Positions 12,763 through 24,387 of a stretch of DNA of 64,000 bases are shown in pieces. The notes beneath the pieces are model-generated. The model was not told the origin of the DNA and made no database searches. It saw nothing but the letters and a program-made list of their open reading frames with translations. Source of the stretch: Leptobrachium leishanense (Eukaryota > Chordata > Amphibia > Anura > Megophryidae); NCBI GenBank assembly GCA_009667805.1, contig CM019064.1:77560400-77624399 (forward strand). Reading direction: 5' to 3'. Position 1 is the stretch's first letter. The number at the start of each line of letters is the position of its first letter. A program made the position numbers and the translations under genes.

Positions 12763-13418
12763 GACAGTGTTTGGAGTAACCATCATATTGTCTGTCTTTG
12801 GTCGTGTTTGGCCTAAGAAGAATACAGATGCCATATTATCTACTCTTGTGGCGCAGACAAAATAAAAAAAAATACAAAATACAACATAACAAATGTTAAA
12901 TCTTGCTATGTAACAAGAATAGTTTTGTTCTACAGTTTGAAGAAGCTCAGCTGTTTTTTCCAAATCATCAATGCAAACCCTTGTTGTCCCCGTCGCCCCC
13001 ACTGTACGTTTAAGGCCTGCACCACTACATTTTTATTGTGATAAGTTTATCATTCAACTCATAAAACTTTTTGGCAGATAACCAAGACACTGTAGTCTTC
13101 CTTTCATGTATCTTGTAACACTGATATTTTAGTGATTTATTTCTGTTTTAGTAAATATTTAAGGTCTTAGATCTTATTTTATCTTTTTTTTCCACTGTGA
13201 TCCTGTATTGCTATGGTGGTCATATACGTCTGTTACTGATTTGACTTCTTTATTGCGCATATCTCAGTTCATTAAATATTATGTTTCTTCTGCTATGAGA
13301 TTAGAAGCTCATTTATAACTTGATATTCAACTTTGTGTGTTGGCAAGTGACAGCTGCGACAATAATTTTCTGGCATGATGTTTATGATCTTAAAACAGCT
13401 GTGTAGCTCTGTCCATTA
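12763..13418. other. No recognisable feature
   Basis: AT-rich; nothing supported. Confidence 0.4.
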
Positions 13419-13420
13419 TA

Positions 13421-15023
13421 CAGTCAGGTCCATAAATATTGGGACATCGACACAATTCTAACATCTTTGGCTCTATACACCACCACAATGGAGTTGAAAT
13501 GAAACAAACACAGTGTGCTTTAACTGCAGACTGTCAGCTTTAATTTGAGGGTATGTACATCTAACTCAGGTGAACGGTGTAGGACTTACAGCAGTTTGCA
13601 GATGTGCCTCCCACTTGTTAAGGGACCAAAGGTAATGGGACATTTGGCTTCTCAGCTGTTCCATGGACCAATTACAATGTGCAGATAAAAGGCCCAGAGT
13701 TCATTTCAAGTGTGCTATTTGCATTTGGAATCTGTTGCTGTCAACTCTCAAGATGAGATACAAAGAGCTGTCACTATCAGTTAAGCAAGCCATCATTAGG
13801 CTGAAGAAACAAAACAAACCCATCAGAGAGATAGCAAGAACATTAGGCGTGGCCAAAACAACTGTTTGGAACATTCTCAAAAAGAAGGAACGCACTGGTG
13901 AGCTCAGCAACACCAAAAGACCCGGGAGACAACGGAAAACAACTGTGGTGGATGACCGAAGAATTCTTTCCCTGGTGAAGAAAATACCCTTCACAACAGG
14001 TGGCCAGATCAAGAACATTCTCCAGGAGGTAGGTGTATGTGTGTCAAAGTCAACAATCAAGAGAAGACCACAGCAAAGTGAATACAGAGGGTTCACCACA
14101 AAATGTAAACCATTGGTGAGCCTCAAAAACAGGAAGGCCAGATTAGAGATTGCCAAACAACACCTAACAAAGCCTTCACAGTTCTGGAACAAGATCCTAT
14201 GGACAGATGAGACCAAGATCAACTTGTACCAGAGTGATGGGAAGAGAAGAGTATGAAGAAGGAAAGGAACTGCTCATGATCCTAAGCATACCACCTCATC
14301 AGTGAAGCATGGTGGTGGTAGTGTCATGGTGTGGGCATGTATGGCTGCCAATGGAACTGGTTCTCTTGTATTTATTGATGATGTGTCTGCTGACAAAAGC
14401 AGCAGGATGAATTCTGAAGTGTTTCGGGCAATATTATCTGCTCACATTCAGCCAAATGCTGCAGAACTCATTGGACGGCGCTTCACAGTGCAGATGGACA
14501 ATGACCCAAAGCATACTGCAAAAGCACCCAAAGAGTTTTTGAAGGGACAGAAGTGGAATGTTATGCAATGGTCAAGTCAATCTCCTGACCTGAATCCCAT
14601 TGAGCATGCATTTCACTTGGAAAATGCCCCAAGAACAAGCAGGAACTGAAGACAGTTGCAGTAGAGGCCTGGCAGAGGATCACCAGGGATGAAACCCACC
14701 GTCTGGTGACGTCTATGCGTTACAGACTTCAGGCTGTGATTGACTGCAAAGGATTTGCAACCAAGTATTAAGAAGGGAAAGTTTGATTTATGATTATTAT
14801 TCTGTCCCATTACCTTTGGTCCCTTAACAAGTGGGAGGCACATCTGCAAACTGCTGTAAGTCCTACACGTTCACCTGAGTTGGATGTACATACCCTCAAA
14901 TTAAAGCTGACAGTCTGCAGTTAAAGCACATTGTGTTTGTTTCATTCCAACTCCATTGTGGTGGTGTATAGAGCCAAAGATGTTATAATTGTGTTGATGT
15001 CCCAATATTTCCGAACCTGACTG
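13421..15023 (+). mobile_element. Tc1/mariner element, inactive, with about 220-bp TIRs
   Basis: Terminal inverted repeats run 13421-13641 and 14804-15023. The outer ends read CAGTCAGGTCCATAAATATT and AATATTTCCGAACCTGACTG. TA dinucleotides flank both ends (13419-13420 and 15024-15025), the Tc1/mariner target duplication. The length is 1603 bp, usual for a Tc1 element. The long TIRs are still highly similar, so the copy is not ancient. Confidence 0.93.
13753..14771 (+). pseudogene. Tc1 transposase pseudogene (DD34E type)
   Basis: The frame opens with MRYKELSLSVKQAIIRLK, a paired-type helix-turn-helix DNA-binding region, followed by an AT-hook-like GRQRKT. The catalytic domain keeps LWTDETKI, MDNDPKHT and SPDLNPIEH, the two aspartates and the glutamate of the DDE triad. 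Two lesions inactivate it. A TGA at 14254-14256 replaces the usual Trp of the VWRRK block. A small deletion or frameshift after NPIEHAFH (near 14610-14630) shifts the last roughly 45 codons, which resume as KNKQELKTVAVEAWQRI and end GFATKY plus stop at 14769-14771. The Met at 13753 is preferred because upstream residues lack family resemblance. Confidence 0.9.
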
Positions 15024-15041
15024 TATATGCCGGTCCTAGAC

Positions 15042-15180
15042 TGGGTGTCAGCAACCTTGGCCCACCCAGGGGTTCTGAAACTACATCTCCCATGATGCTC
15101 AAGCATTCATTAGATTCACTAGTCTTTAAGGGATATGTAGTTCCAAAACATCTGAATGGCCATGATTGCTGACTCCTACA
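15042..15180. mobile_element. Small hAT-like MITE
   Basis: The ends TGGGTGTCAGCAACC and TTGCTGACTCCTACA are inverted and imperfect. CTAGAC occurs immediately outside both ends (15036-15041 and 15181-15186), a likely target duplication remnant. The interior contains ACTACATCTCCCATGATGC, common to this type of MITE. Confidence 0.65.
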
Positions 15181-15319
15181 CTAGACCTTTCACACAAGCT
15201 TAAAGTTCTACTGTAACAAGCTCCACATGACTGACACCTTAACGGATAACATTAGGAATGAGATACAAAACATTGATGAAATACTGAGACGCATTAGCAA
15301 CAACATGCAAATTTTTTCG

Positions 15320-15593
15320 AGAACGTGATACCGCTAGTACTGACGTACAGAGTGCGCTGCGTCCGCTAGCGCCATGTGTGCGTGATTAGGAGACGTCAGA
15401 CGCTGCTAATGTCCGGCCAACATAACGTCCAGACACAAAAAGTGTTTTATTGATGATCCGTACAAAATCACGGACAAAAATGCGCATCGTATGACTGCTA
15501 TCGCGTATTCCGTGAAAAAATACGTCCATTCGTTTGAACGCACTTTCACGGACGACGCGAAAAATGCGTTCGTCTGACCCTAGCCATCACAAT
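15320..15593 (-). mobile_element. Fragment of Harbinger-like MITE (GGCTAGGGTCAGACG family)
   Basis: This is the reverse complement of the left part of the MITE at 21371-21797. Shared blocks include GCGTTCGTCTGACCCTAGCC, TCCGTGAAAAAATACGTCC and ACATAACGTCCAGACAC. The far end is missing or diverged. Confidence 0.75.
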
Positions 15594-16420
15594 CCAGACA
15601 GCCACTGGCTTATAGAACCTGTAAGTCGCACCCCAAAAAAGGTGGATGTAAGCAAATTACACTAGAAAGTGGTTGCATACTGTTTGAAAATGGGACTATC
15701 AGGTTTTGTGCCAATTTATTCCATGAGTGTTATAACTGCTAGGTTACACAGTGAATGACCAGAAATAAGCGCCATACCAAAAAAATATATATATTTTGAA
15801 AAGTGCTTTCAAATTTCCAAGTAAATCTCCAATTTATGTTCATTCATAGCAGCTAAAGCGCACTTTCTGTAGCGGGTCTTCTGTAAAGTGGGTATCTGAC
15901 TAGTATCAGTGCCATGGAGGAGTTATGCATAGTGTTTCCCACTGGCTTCCTTTTGTTAAGCATCTCGGAATATTATATGAAAGACAAAACATTGATTGAG
16001 ATACAATCACATGAACTGGAGACAGTCACGATGAAACATCTGGGAATACTTTAAACATAAGCAATAACATTATAGATTTTAGATTGTGTGTTATTATTTC
16101 AGCATGGGGGCTTTTTTCCTTTAGCAAATGATTACTGTCAATATTGTTGTAACATATAGGGTAAATTATTTATTTATAAGCGACAGGACCTCCCTGATAT
16201 GTTCTCTGTATGGGATGGAATCTATTTAACGTACTATGTTTGATATTAGCCTGTTTATGTCATGAAAAATGTACTCCTAAACTTGAGGTCAAGTGAATAT
16301 TGGGAAATTTATGACGACTCATGAATGCTTAAAGATGTACCGCTCTATACCTCAACTTATTTTAACCCCTGCACCACTTTGTGGAATATGTTGGTGCACC
16401 CCTGACAGTCCCGGCACTAT
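15594..16420. other. No recognisable feature
   Basis: No gene or repeat identified. Confidence 0.4.
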
Positions 16421-16424
16421 AACT

Positions 16425-16620
16425 TGGAGTGGAGATGCTAGGCTACACTCAATTAAGACCGTGGAGACACAGGTTTGAATCCCGGCAAGAGCACCTCTCC
16501 AGTAAGTGTCCTTGGGCAAGACACCTAAGGGTACATACTCGCCACCCAGGACATACTTGAAAGCGAGAGAAATCTCAATGTATCCTTCCTGGTAAAATAC
16601 TTTCTCAAAAAAAAAATATT
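16425..16620 (+). mobile_element. tRNA-derived SINE, CORE-SINE-like
   Basis: GGTTTGAATCCCGG matches a pol III B box. Downstream GTGTCCTTGGGCAAGACACC resembles the core of MIR-type CORE-SINEs. The 3' tail reads GAAATCTCAATGTATCC and TTCCTGGTAAAATACTTTC, then an A run. The same element recurs at 57880-58052 (interrupted), and its 3' tail recurs at 51005-51075. The A-box region is degraded. Confidence 0.75.
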
Positions 16621-17655
16621 GTGAGCTGGGGACAGGATGGAAAAGCCTTTCTCTTTTCTATTATTTACTTTTTTTTTTTATTTACATTTTTTTCTGTGTT
16701 TTATTTTTGGTTTTCCTTTTATCCCTTACTTTATGCTTGATTTCTCCCACAAAACATATTGTGATCTGTATATTTTATGAGTCGTTTGTGGTATACTGTG
16801 CCTGTAATTGAATCACGTACCTGTTTCCTTATTAAAGTCTTAAAATAATAAAATTTATAATTATTTTTAAATTCTTTAAGTAAAGTTCATTAACAATGAG
16901 GCTGTGTAGATGTGTACCTGATGTGGTCTGAGAAGTGCAGGGAAAAGCCGCCGCAAAACCGCCGATTTAAAAAAGAAAACGCTGCAAAACTGCCGTAGTT
17001 ATCGGATCCGATAATTTTGGCGAGTCCCGGTAGCTTATTGGATCAGATCTGATTTGATAAGCCGCTAGGAACCCACAGAAATTATCAGATCTGATCCGAT
17101 AAGTCGACGCAAACCCGCCAAAATTATCGGATATAGTTTGTGGGAGCAATGAGAGCTCCGTTGCTCCTAATAAAATATTGGAGGAACTCTGTTCTCATGT
17201 GTTCCAGCTCGATTTGTCCCTGCATGAAAGTTATTGAAACAGTATAACCCCTTCACTACCAAGATCGAGAAAACATGATCATCAAAGCACGTCCTGGTGC
17301 CCCAATATTGAGTATAATATATTTGTTCTAATTCTGTAGAAAAGAAAAGGAATTTCATTCCTGGCAAATGAAATTTGTTTACAAATGGCCTCCAAAATGT
17401 ACACCCAAGGTTTTCGCAGCTCGGGCATGACAGCCGAGGTGCCAAACAGTTTGCACGCCGTGGAATCCCCTTTTCTATTTCAAGTAAAATGGAGGCCAAG
17501 CTATATTATGGAGATGCAGTTGTCCTTTTTAAAAAGCAGATGGCACCATCTGTCAGTCAAACAGTGCATACAGGTTGAAAATGTGCTTCTATGATTTTCA
17601 GGCACATGTTCACTGTAGGCCTACAACAGATTTGTTTTTCATAAATCCACTGAAT
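16621..17655. other. T-rich stretch and diverged GATCCGATAA-type repeat, no gene
   Basis: 16655-16720 is T-rich. At 16990-17140 the phrases TTATCGGATCCGATAA, ATTATCAGATCTGATCCGATAA and AAATTATCGGATA recur, resembling 23890-23960. At 17248 AACCCCTTCACTACCAAGATC resembles a TTAACCCCTT element end. No coding potential is supported. Confidence 0.45.
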
Positions 17656-17920
17656 CCTGGCAGCAGGGCAGCCGTCAGAAATGATGTGGCTCCTTACTGA
17701 ACCTCAAGATGGGCCTCCCCGTAAACTTCCTCAACCTTTAACAGCTTTTCTCCTCCTTACAAAACAAAAAAAGGACATATACATACCACACATTGCTGTG
17801 GAGCTGTGTTGAGTGTATCACAGAATCCACAGCAATAAAACTCACAGCAACGTGCGGTGTGTATGAGCGTATCACAGAGCTTTACAGCAATAAAACTCAC
17901 AGTAATGTGTGGTATGTATG

Positions 17921-18475
17921 GCTAGGCCCTGGGGTCTGGCTGGGCCCTGGGAGTCTGGCTGGGCCTTGGGGGTCTGGCTGGGCCCTGGAGGTCTGGCTGG
18001 GCCTTGGGGTCTGGCTGGGCCCTGGGGGTCTGGCTGGGCCCTAAGCTTCTGGCTGGGCCCTGGAGGTCTGGCTGGGCCCTGGGGTCTGGCTTGGCCCTAA
18101 GCTTCTGGCTGGGCCCTGGAGGTCTGGCTGGGCCCTGGGGTCTGGCTGGGCCTTGGGGTCTGGCTGGCCTTGGGGTTTGGCTGGGCCCTGGAGGTTTGGC
18201 TGGGCCCTGGAGGTCTGGCTGGGCCCTGGAGGTCTGGCTGGGCCCTAAGGGTCTGGCTGGGCCTTGGGGGTCTGGGCCCTGGGGGTCTGGCTGGGCCCTG
18301 GAGGTCTGACTGGGCCCTGGAGTCTGGCTGGGCCCTGAGGGTCTGGCTGGACCTTGGGGTCTGGCTGGGCCCTGGGGGTCTGGCTGGGCCCTAAGGGTTC
18401 TGGCTGGGCCCTAAGGGTTCTGGCTGGGCCCTAAGGGTCTGGCTGGGCCCTGGAGGTCTGGCTGGGCCCTGGCTC
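17921..18475 (+). repeat. GC-rich minisatellite, about 20-bp unit
   Basis: About 27 tandem copies of a unit near GGCTGGGCCCTGGGGGTCT vary by substitutions and one-base length changes. A minority variant carries CCCTAAGC or CCCTAAGGGT and recurs in clusters, suggesting local duplication of groups of units. Because the period is not a multiple of three, all + frames read as repetitive Gly/Leu/Trp peptides, which are not genes. Confidence 0.95.
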
Positions 18476-18690
18476 ACCATTACGCCTTCTTCCTTCCCTG
18501 TCCTCCTTCCTTCTTCTCTCTTCTTTTCTTCTCTTCTTCTTTTCTTCTGCTCTTCTTCTGGCCGGGCCCTCTGTCTCAGGCAGCTTCACGTGACTGGAGG
18601 GGGCGGAGCCAAAGCAGGATGCTTGGGAGGCCCCGCACGCTGCTTGGCCCCACTCAGCCAGCCAGCAAAGCTGCCAGGAGGAGATACAGT

Positions 18691-18731
18691 CAGCTCCGGT
18701 ATCGGACTCATAAAGTCCGATACCGGAGCTG
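18691..18731. repeat. Perfect 18-bp-arm hairpin
   Basis: CAGCTCCGGTATCGGACT (18691-18708) is exactly inverted at 18714-18731, with a five-base loop CATAA, inside the hAT-like element. Confidence 0.9.
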
Positions 18732-18820
18732 TTAAAAAGGGTGCTGCTGCTGCCCGACGGGGCCCTGGGCCCCTTACGGAAGCATGGGTGTAATGCCCAG
18801 ATGGCGGCCCTGCCTGGCAG

Positions 18821-19515
18821 TGGTTCTATGGAAAACAACTTGTTAGTGAATCGGTTATGGGTTGTATCATATTCAAAATAAGTATTAAACAGTAATACAG
18901 TTCTTGCTAGATGTAATTTAAATAGTAAATGTTGCCAAGTGACCCCTGCCCTATTTTATACTGAAAATAAATTAATAAAATAGAGAGTGCTTGAGAATGT
19001 CTCTCTCGCAAGAATTTGTTTCAGCTGATGGAGTATACACATGATTGAGTCTATTGTGTTTTATGGGAACAATGTGAAGAAAATGATATTATGGTCTATT
19101 TATGAGGGTTTTATTTGTTTCTTTCATCATAGGATATTTTACCAAAATAACTGAATTTATTGCTTTTCAAATGTGCCCTGGAGAGCATTGACCATACAAT
19201 AACTAAGTTAAAAACATTCTTTTACAATAAACATGTCCAAAAAACAAACTTTTTACAATGACAATTTGATTGTTCAAATATAGACTCATGCAGCTTTAGT
19301 ATCGAAGAGAAGCAGATTTTGATGCCTATTGGCAAGTTATTTAACACATGTGGAACACTTGATGGGAAGGCTCTACCTCCATCCTTATCATATGACAGGA
19401 ATAAGTTAACTGCTTGAGATGGACTGGTAGTTTTAGGCTGTGATGGAAGCTGAGATGATTATGCTGCTCAATTTCTTTGGGACTGACATATGGTTATGTG
19501 AGCCTATACCAAAAA
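18821..19515. other. No recognisable feature
   Basis: AT-rich; nothing supported. Confidence 0.4.
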
Positions 19516-19519
19516 TATG

Positions 19520-20453
19520 TGTAGCACTGTTTAAAACTGTGTTGCTGCAATTGCTTGTTTTTGGCCATCAGAGGGAGACAAAAGCCATATGGACTATGCT
19601 GGACCTAAACGAACTACAATATCCATCAGGCTTTGCGGCGGATACAGGAAGTGGGTGGGACAGAGGGGAAGGACGTAAGCAGCCTCGTGCGGAAGAGCGC
19701 CAGAGTGAGCAGAGCGGCGAAAGACAGAGGACGCAAGTGAGTCTGCCAGGGATCGAGATCAGGCCGGAGTGCAGACGCTGCCTCGAGGGCGCTGGAGATC
19801 GAGACAGTAACTTGCAGAGGCATACCCATTTATCGCTGAGAGGTTTGCGCAGAACTTCGGTTCCAGTTGGACCCCCTGTAAGGAGACCGCGATGATCCAT
19901 GGGGAGTGCAGGCGGTAGGCCGTAGTTTCTTGTGTTGGAGATTGGACAAGCAAGAGAGCGGACCCGGTGGCACAGAGTTCTGGAGGACAAGCGGAGAGAC
20001 ATCCTTGATCGGGCAGTGGGACAGATTGTCTAACGGATGGGTGAGAGGTCTTATAGGCCGCGAGTCCGAGTATAACCAAGCACGCTGCATTATTGTTCAA
20101 ATCTACAGGGCCCCAACGTGACTAGTCGAAGATTTGCTTATTCCATTCACTGGCCAGTTGAATACGATACCCGGGTACACGAATCAATACACGTACACCT
20201 TTTTGAGACATTACATTCACGGGACTTACACTCCAGAACTGAGGGGGTTAATCCTTTTCTTTTGCCGCGTTTTCCCCGCATTACGAAATCCTGTTGTTCA
20301 TATACCGTATTTACATTATATATGCCACTTTATTGGGATCAGTAAAGTATATAATCTATAAAATCCACAACAGTGCTGGTGTATATTTATTCCCTAGTGC
20401 GGTGAGACTAACCCGAGGTTAATTCAGCGGCTCCTCCGGGAGTGAGCGCTACA
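19520..20453 (+). mobile_element. Solo LTR with TATG target duplication
   Basis: The 934-bp unit begins TGTAGCACTG and ends GAGCGCTACA, the TG...CA form of an LTR with short inverted ends. TATG flanks both sides (19516-19519 and 20454-20457). An AGTAAA signal near 20341 could serve polyadenylation. The GC-rich 19620-20060 part gives overlapping open frames in several phases, none resembling a retroviral or host protein. No gag-pol is adjacent, so this is a recombined solo LTR. Confidence 0.75.
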
Positions 20454-21370
20454 TATGTCTCCATTCCAGAATAATCCACTTCAAAACTTTTAACAACATG
20501 TAACAATTATAGATACTTTAATCGTGTTGCAGAAGAAACTGGTCACAGGATACTGAGTAGAGATGTGCACCGCTAAAAATTTTGTTTCGTTTTGTTTTTT
20601 CCCCAGGTGTTTTTTTTTCACTTCGGGTCGTTTCGGACAGTTTTCGTTTCAATTCAGTGATTCGATTCGAAATTTTGGGTCAAATTTCGAATTGATATAA
20701 AAAAAAAATCTTTTTTTTTTATAAATTCTAAAAATAAAGAAATTCTTTACTGCAGAATAATATAAGCAACGGTTTATTAGATATTGAATTAAAACTGGAA
20801 TATTTTTAACATTGAAGCCTATGGGGTAAAACATTTCCCACACTATCGAATTTGATATCAAATTTTGAATTGATATAAAAAAAAATCGTAATTTTTTTAA
20901 AAATGCTTAAAAGATCCTAAAAAATCTAAAGATAAAGAGACTCTGTACTGCAGAATATTATAAGCAATCGTTTAATAGATATTAAATTAAAACGGGAATA
21001 TTTTTAACATTGAAGCCTATGGGGTAAAACATTTCCCACACTATCGAATTTAAAATCAACTATCGAATTTGAAATCAAATTTCGAATTGATATCAACTAA
21101 CAAATTGATCTTGATTTACAATACACGTAATAGTCAGCAACGGACTTTGGGAAACAAATTAATTTCATTTCACTGTTTAATTAGACTCAAGTACAAAATC
21201 TGTAACACAGCTTTAATATTTAACCCATGATTGTCTTTTAACAGCAAAATTTAATTAATTGGGTTTTATTTAGTGATCCAAAATTCGAATTGATAACAAC
21301 TATCGAATTTGATACCAAATTTCGAATGGATATAAAAAAAAAGATTTAAAAAAAAATGCTTAACCCCTTA

Positions 21371-21797
21371 GGCTAGGGTCAGACGAACGCATTTTTCGCG
21401 TCGACCGTGGAAAAGTGCGGTCGAACGAACGGACATATTTTTTCACGGAATACGCGATAGCGGTCATACGATGCGCCTTTTCGTCCGTGATTTTGTACGG
21501 ATCAACAATAAAACACTTTTTGCGTCTGGACGTTATGTTGGCCGGACATTAGCAGCGTCTGAAGTCTCCCAATCACGCAAACACGCCGCTATGCGGCCGC
21601 AGCGCACTCTGTACGTCAGTAGTAGCGGTTTGACGTTCTCGAAAAAATGCGTTCGTTTGCCACTTGCGTTGCGCGGACGAACTTTCGTGCGGCCGTACTT
21701 CGTGTGTTCCCCGGCATTGGACGTCATTTGCTGCTAGCACGGCCGTGATTTTGTGCGGCTAAACGCACGTTAAAACTGCGTTCGTCTGACCCTAGCC
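21371..21797. mobile_element. Harbinger-like MITE with TTA target duplication
   Basis: The 427-bp element begins GGCTAGGGTCAGACGAACGC and ends GCGTTCGTCTGACCCTAGCC. TTA lies directly outside both ends (21368-21370 and 21798-21800), the PIF/Harbinger signature. The interior has many CGTCCG-type blocks and no transposase. Other copies lie at 15320-15593 and 27905-28255. Confidence 0.88.
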
Positions 21798-22142
21798 TTA
21801 GTTTACACAAATCCGTCCTTTAGTGACCGCTGCTGTTTTTATGTTTCTGCGCTGTTCGCGTTTAGGTCAAATTTTCCTCTTACTCGTTTATGCAACCCAC
21901 ACATTTTATTCATCGTTTTCCCCGCCATTAAATGGACTTTCTAAAAAATAGCATTATTTACATCATATCGAATAATTTACTATAAAAAAAATATGAAATA
22001 TGATGAAAAAATGGTAAAAACACACTTTCTTGTACTTTAATCCCCAAAATCTACAACCTCCAAAAAAAACCCCGGCTAAATAGTTTCAGAACTTTGTCCC
22101 GAGAATAGAAATACCCAAATTTTACATGGTTTTGCTTTTTAA

Positions 22143-22448
22143 CCCCTTCATTGCTGAGCCAGTACACCTATGTGCGCTGAGCTCATTCTGACTGTTTTAT
22201 GCTCATTATTTTTAGATGACAGCCTAGGTCCTATTTAACTAAACCCCCCCCCCAGACAAAAAAATTTAAACCCCCCCAATTTTTTTTTTTTAGTTTATTT
22301 CTTTAGCTTTTTACAACGAACCTAGTCATGTTCGTATCATTGGAAAGGCCATGATGAGGCCTTTCCAATGATGTCCAGCATGACCCTCTAGCTGCCACGG
22401 ATCGGGAGATAACGGGATCCAAAGGATCCCCCCTTGGCAGCTAGGGGG
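22143..22448. mobile_element. Second TTAA-flanked element, nested
   Basis: TTAA occurs at 22139-22142 and 22449-22452. The ends CCCCTTCATTGCTGAGCC and GGCAGCTAGGGGG are partly inverted. It could also be an internal part of the outer TTAA element rather than a separate insertion. Confidence 0.5.
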
Positions 22449-22458
22449 TTAACTGGCC

Positions 22459-22890
22459 CACTGACATCCCCACACATATGGTGGGGATGTCAGTGGGTGG
22501 GGGGTGACCTGGAGGCTTGGCTGACATCCACGATGTCAGCCCCCTCCAGGTTTGAATCACGTCTTGGTGCAAATTGGCGCCGAATCGCGATCCAGCAGTG
22601 AAATTGTTAATGTTGCACATCACTGAAAAGGGGAGACTCTCTCCGTTCCAGCAGTGCAACTTGCAGCGCTCTAGCTTCAATGGTTGGGGAGATAGAGGGC
22701 TCCGAAGGAGCAGCATGGTGACGTCATCGAGGTCGCCGGCCCCTGTAAATCACGGGGCAGGCTTCCTCCCTGCCAGATCTGCGAGGGAGGTAATTACTGG
22801 GCAAGGAGGGAGGTTAGGAGCCGCTGACATACTATGTACCTCCGCGGGTCTAAGGGAGACCCGTGGGCAGGACATACATAGTTCGTCAGC
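22459..22890. repeat. Hairpins inside the TTAA element
   Basis: CACTGACATCCCCAC (22459-22473) is perfectly inverted at 22481-22495. GGCTGACATC and GATGTCAGCC form another stem near 22518-22541. CCGCTGACATACTATGTA at about 22821 pairs with TACATAGTTCGTCAGCGG at about 22874. Confidence 0.8.
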
Positions 22891-23637
22891 GGTCATTAAG
22901 AGGTTAAAAGATCCTAAAAAATCTAAAAATAAAGAGACTCTTTACTGCAGAATATTATAAGCAACGGTTTATTAGATATTGAATTAAAACAGGAATATTT
23001 TTAACATTGAAGTCTATGAGATACAACATTTCCCACACCTTGTTGGTCAAACATTTCCCACACCTTGATCCGAATATTCCCATTTTAATTCAATCCCAAT
23101 TAATTAAATCTTGCTGTTAAAAGACAATCATGGGTTAAATATCAAGCTGTGTCACAGATTTAGTACTTGAGTCAAATTAAACAGTGAAATGAAATAAATT
23201 TGTTTCATGAAGTCCTTTGCTGAGCTATTACTTGTATTGTAAATTAAGATCAATTTGATAGTTGATATCAATTCGAAATTTGATTTCAAATTCGATAGTT
23301 GATATCAAATTCGATAGTGTGGGAAATGTTTTACCCCATAGGCTTCAATGTTAAAAATATTCCCGTTTTAATTCAATATCTAATAAACCCTTGCTTATAA
23401 TATTCTGCAGTAAAGAGTCTCTTCATTTTTAGATTTTTTAAGATCTTAAGCATTTTTAAAAAAATATATATATTTTTTTTATATCAATTCAAAATTTGAC
23501 CCGAAACTTCGAATTGATCCGAAAATTTCGTGTGGTCGACATTTCGGATTCGGGATCCCCCTCGGAAGCAGGAAAATGGTAAATTTCGTAGGAAAAACTA
23601 ATCTGTATGAAACGAATTGCACATCCCTAATACTGAG

Positions 23638-24387
23638 AGTCTGATGGGCAGATATGAATCCACCACACAGCAAAACAAAAGACTTGTGCACAGTGGTTTT
23701 TTTTTTTTCAGAATCTTTCATCCCATTGTTTTTTTTTACGTTTCAGGTGATTTCTGGCCATTTTAAACAGTTTCTGCTTTCGTTTCGGTGCTTTCGATAT
23801 TTCACTGCGATTCGTAATTTCGGACCGATCTGAAATATCAGCTCATCTGATATCGTTTTCGGATCACTCCGGTTTTCGGATCGAATCCTAGAATTTCAAA
23901 TCGGTTCCGATTAATTTATCGGATCGGATCTGATTCATTATCGGATCGGATCCGATTCATTATCATTATTGAATTGCTGTTTGCAAAAAAAACTATTGAA
24001 CGAAAACTTTAAAAAAAGTTAGGAACCCTAAAATTTCACCCAAAAAAATACAAACAAAAAGGCTTATTGCTGCAAGTAGATACAAAAAAAGTACTCGCAC
24101 TTGCAAATGTCTAAATGTTTTTTGTTTAGTTCCTGCGTGTCCTAGAAAATATGAAGCAGGACTTACATTGCACAGTACATCCTGACCCTCAGTCACACAT
24201 ATAAAGTGGTCATAATCAAACTCACTTTTTGGAGAGCCACATAAAGCCGGCTCTAGACTATATTTGCAAAGATGGTGCTGATGGGACTCCTCACCACCAC
24301 GCCGAATCCCAGATGTTTCTCTGGTTGATATCAGAAGACCAATGGTGGGCTCGTGCAAAGCTTTAGTGGGGTCAAATAATAAACCTC
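23638..24387. repeat. Degenerate AT-rich hAT-like relative, no gene
   Basis: Modules such as TTATCGGATCGGATC, occurring twice, and AGTTAGGAACCCTAAAATTTC link this to the AT-rich repeat families at 10261-11240 and 20558-23629. Ends are not identifiable. The last roughly 300 bp shows nothing. Confidence 0.45.

Larger units (their letters stand above)
17664..18812. mobile_element. Non-autonomous hAT-like element carrying a minisatellite
   Basis: The ends are inverted: CAGGGCAGCCGTCAG on the left and CAGATGGCGGCCCTG on the right. The 8 bases CCTGGCAG flank both (17656-17663 and 18813-18820), an exact 8-bp target duplication diagnostic of hAT-type elements. The 1149-bp interior has no transposase. 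It contains the minisatellite at 17921-18475, a pyrimidine-rich tract at 18480-18555 and a perfect hairpin at 18691-18731. Confidence 0.85.
21364..22903. mobile_element. TTAA-target element (piggyBac/Kolobok-like, non-autonomous)
   Basis: TTAA flanks the element at 21360-21363 and 22904-22907. Removing it joins AAATGC-TTAA-AAGATCC, exactly the sequence of the intact paralogous module at 20901-20917, so the empty site is present in the same window. The ends are short and imperfectly inverted (CCCCTTA and TAAGAGG). The interior holds a Harbinger-like MITE, an apparent further TTAA element (22143-22448) and several hairpins. Confidence 0.8.
20558..23629. mobile_element. hAT-like non-autonomous element (TAGGGATGTGCA family) with nested insertions
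   Basis: The ends TAGAGATGTGCA and TGCACATCCCTA are inverted. The 8-bp ATACTGAG flanks both sides (20550-20557 and 23630-23637), as in hAT transposons. The AT-rich interior consists of modules containing TTATTAGATATTGAATTAAAAC and TTTTTAACATTGAAGCCTATG, present in direct and inverted orientation. The 1540-bp TTAA element at 21364-22903 is inserted in it. No transposase is visible. Confidence 0.85.

Noticed and set aside
17793..18394. Long Gly/Leu/Trp-rich open frames in several phases
   Set aside because: They are translations of the 20-bp minisatellite. All frames are open because the unit lacks stops.
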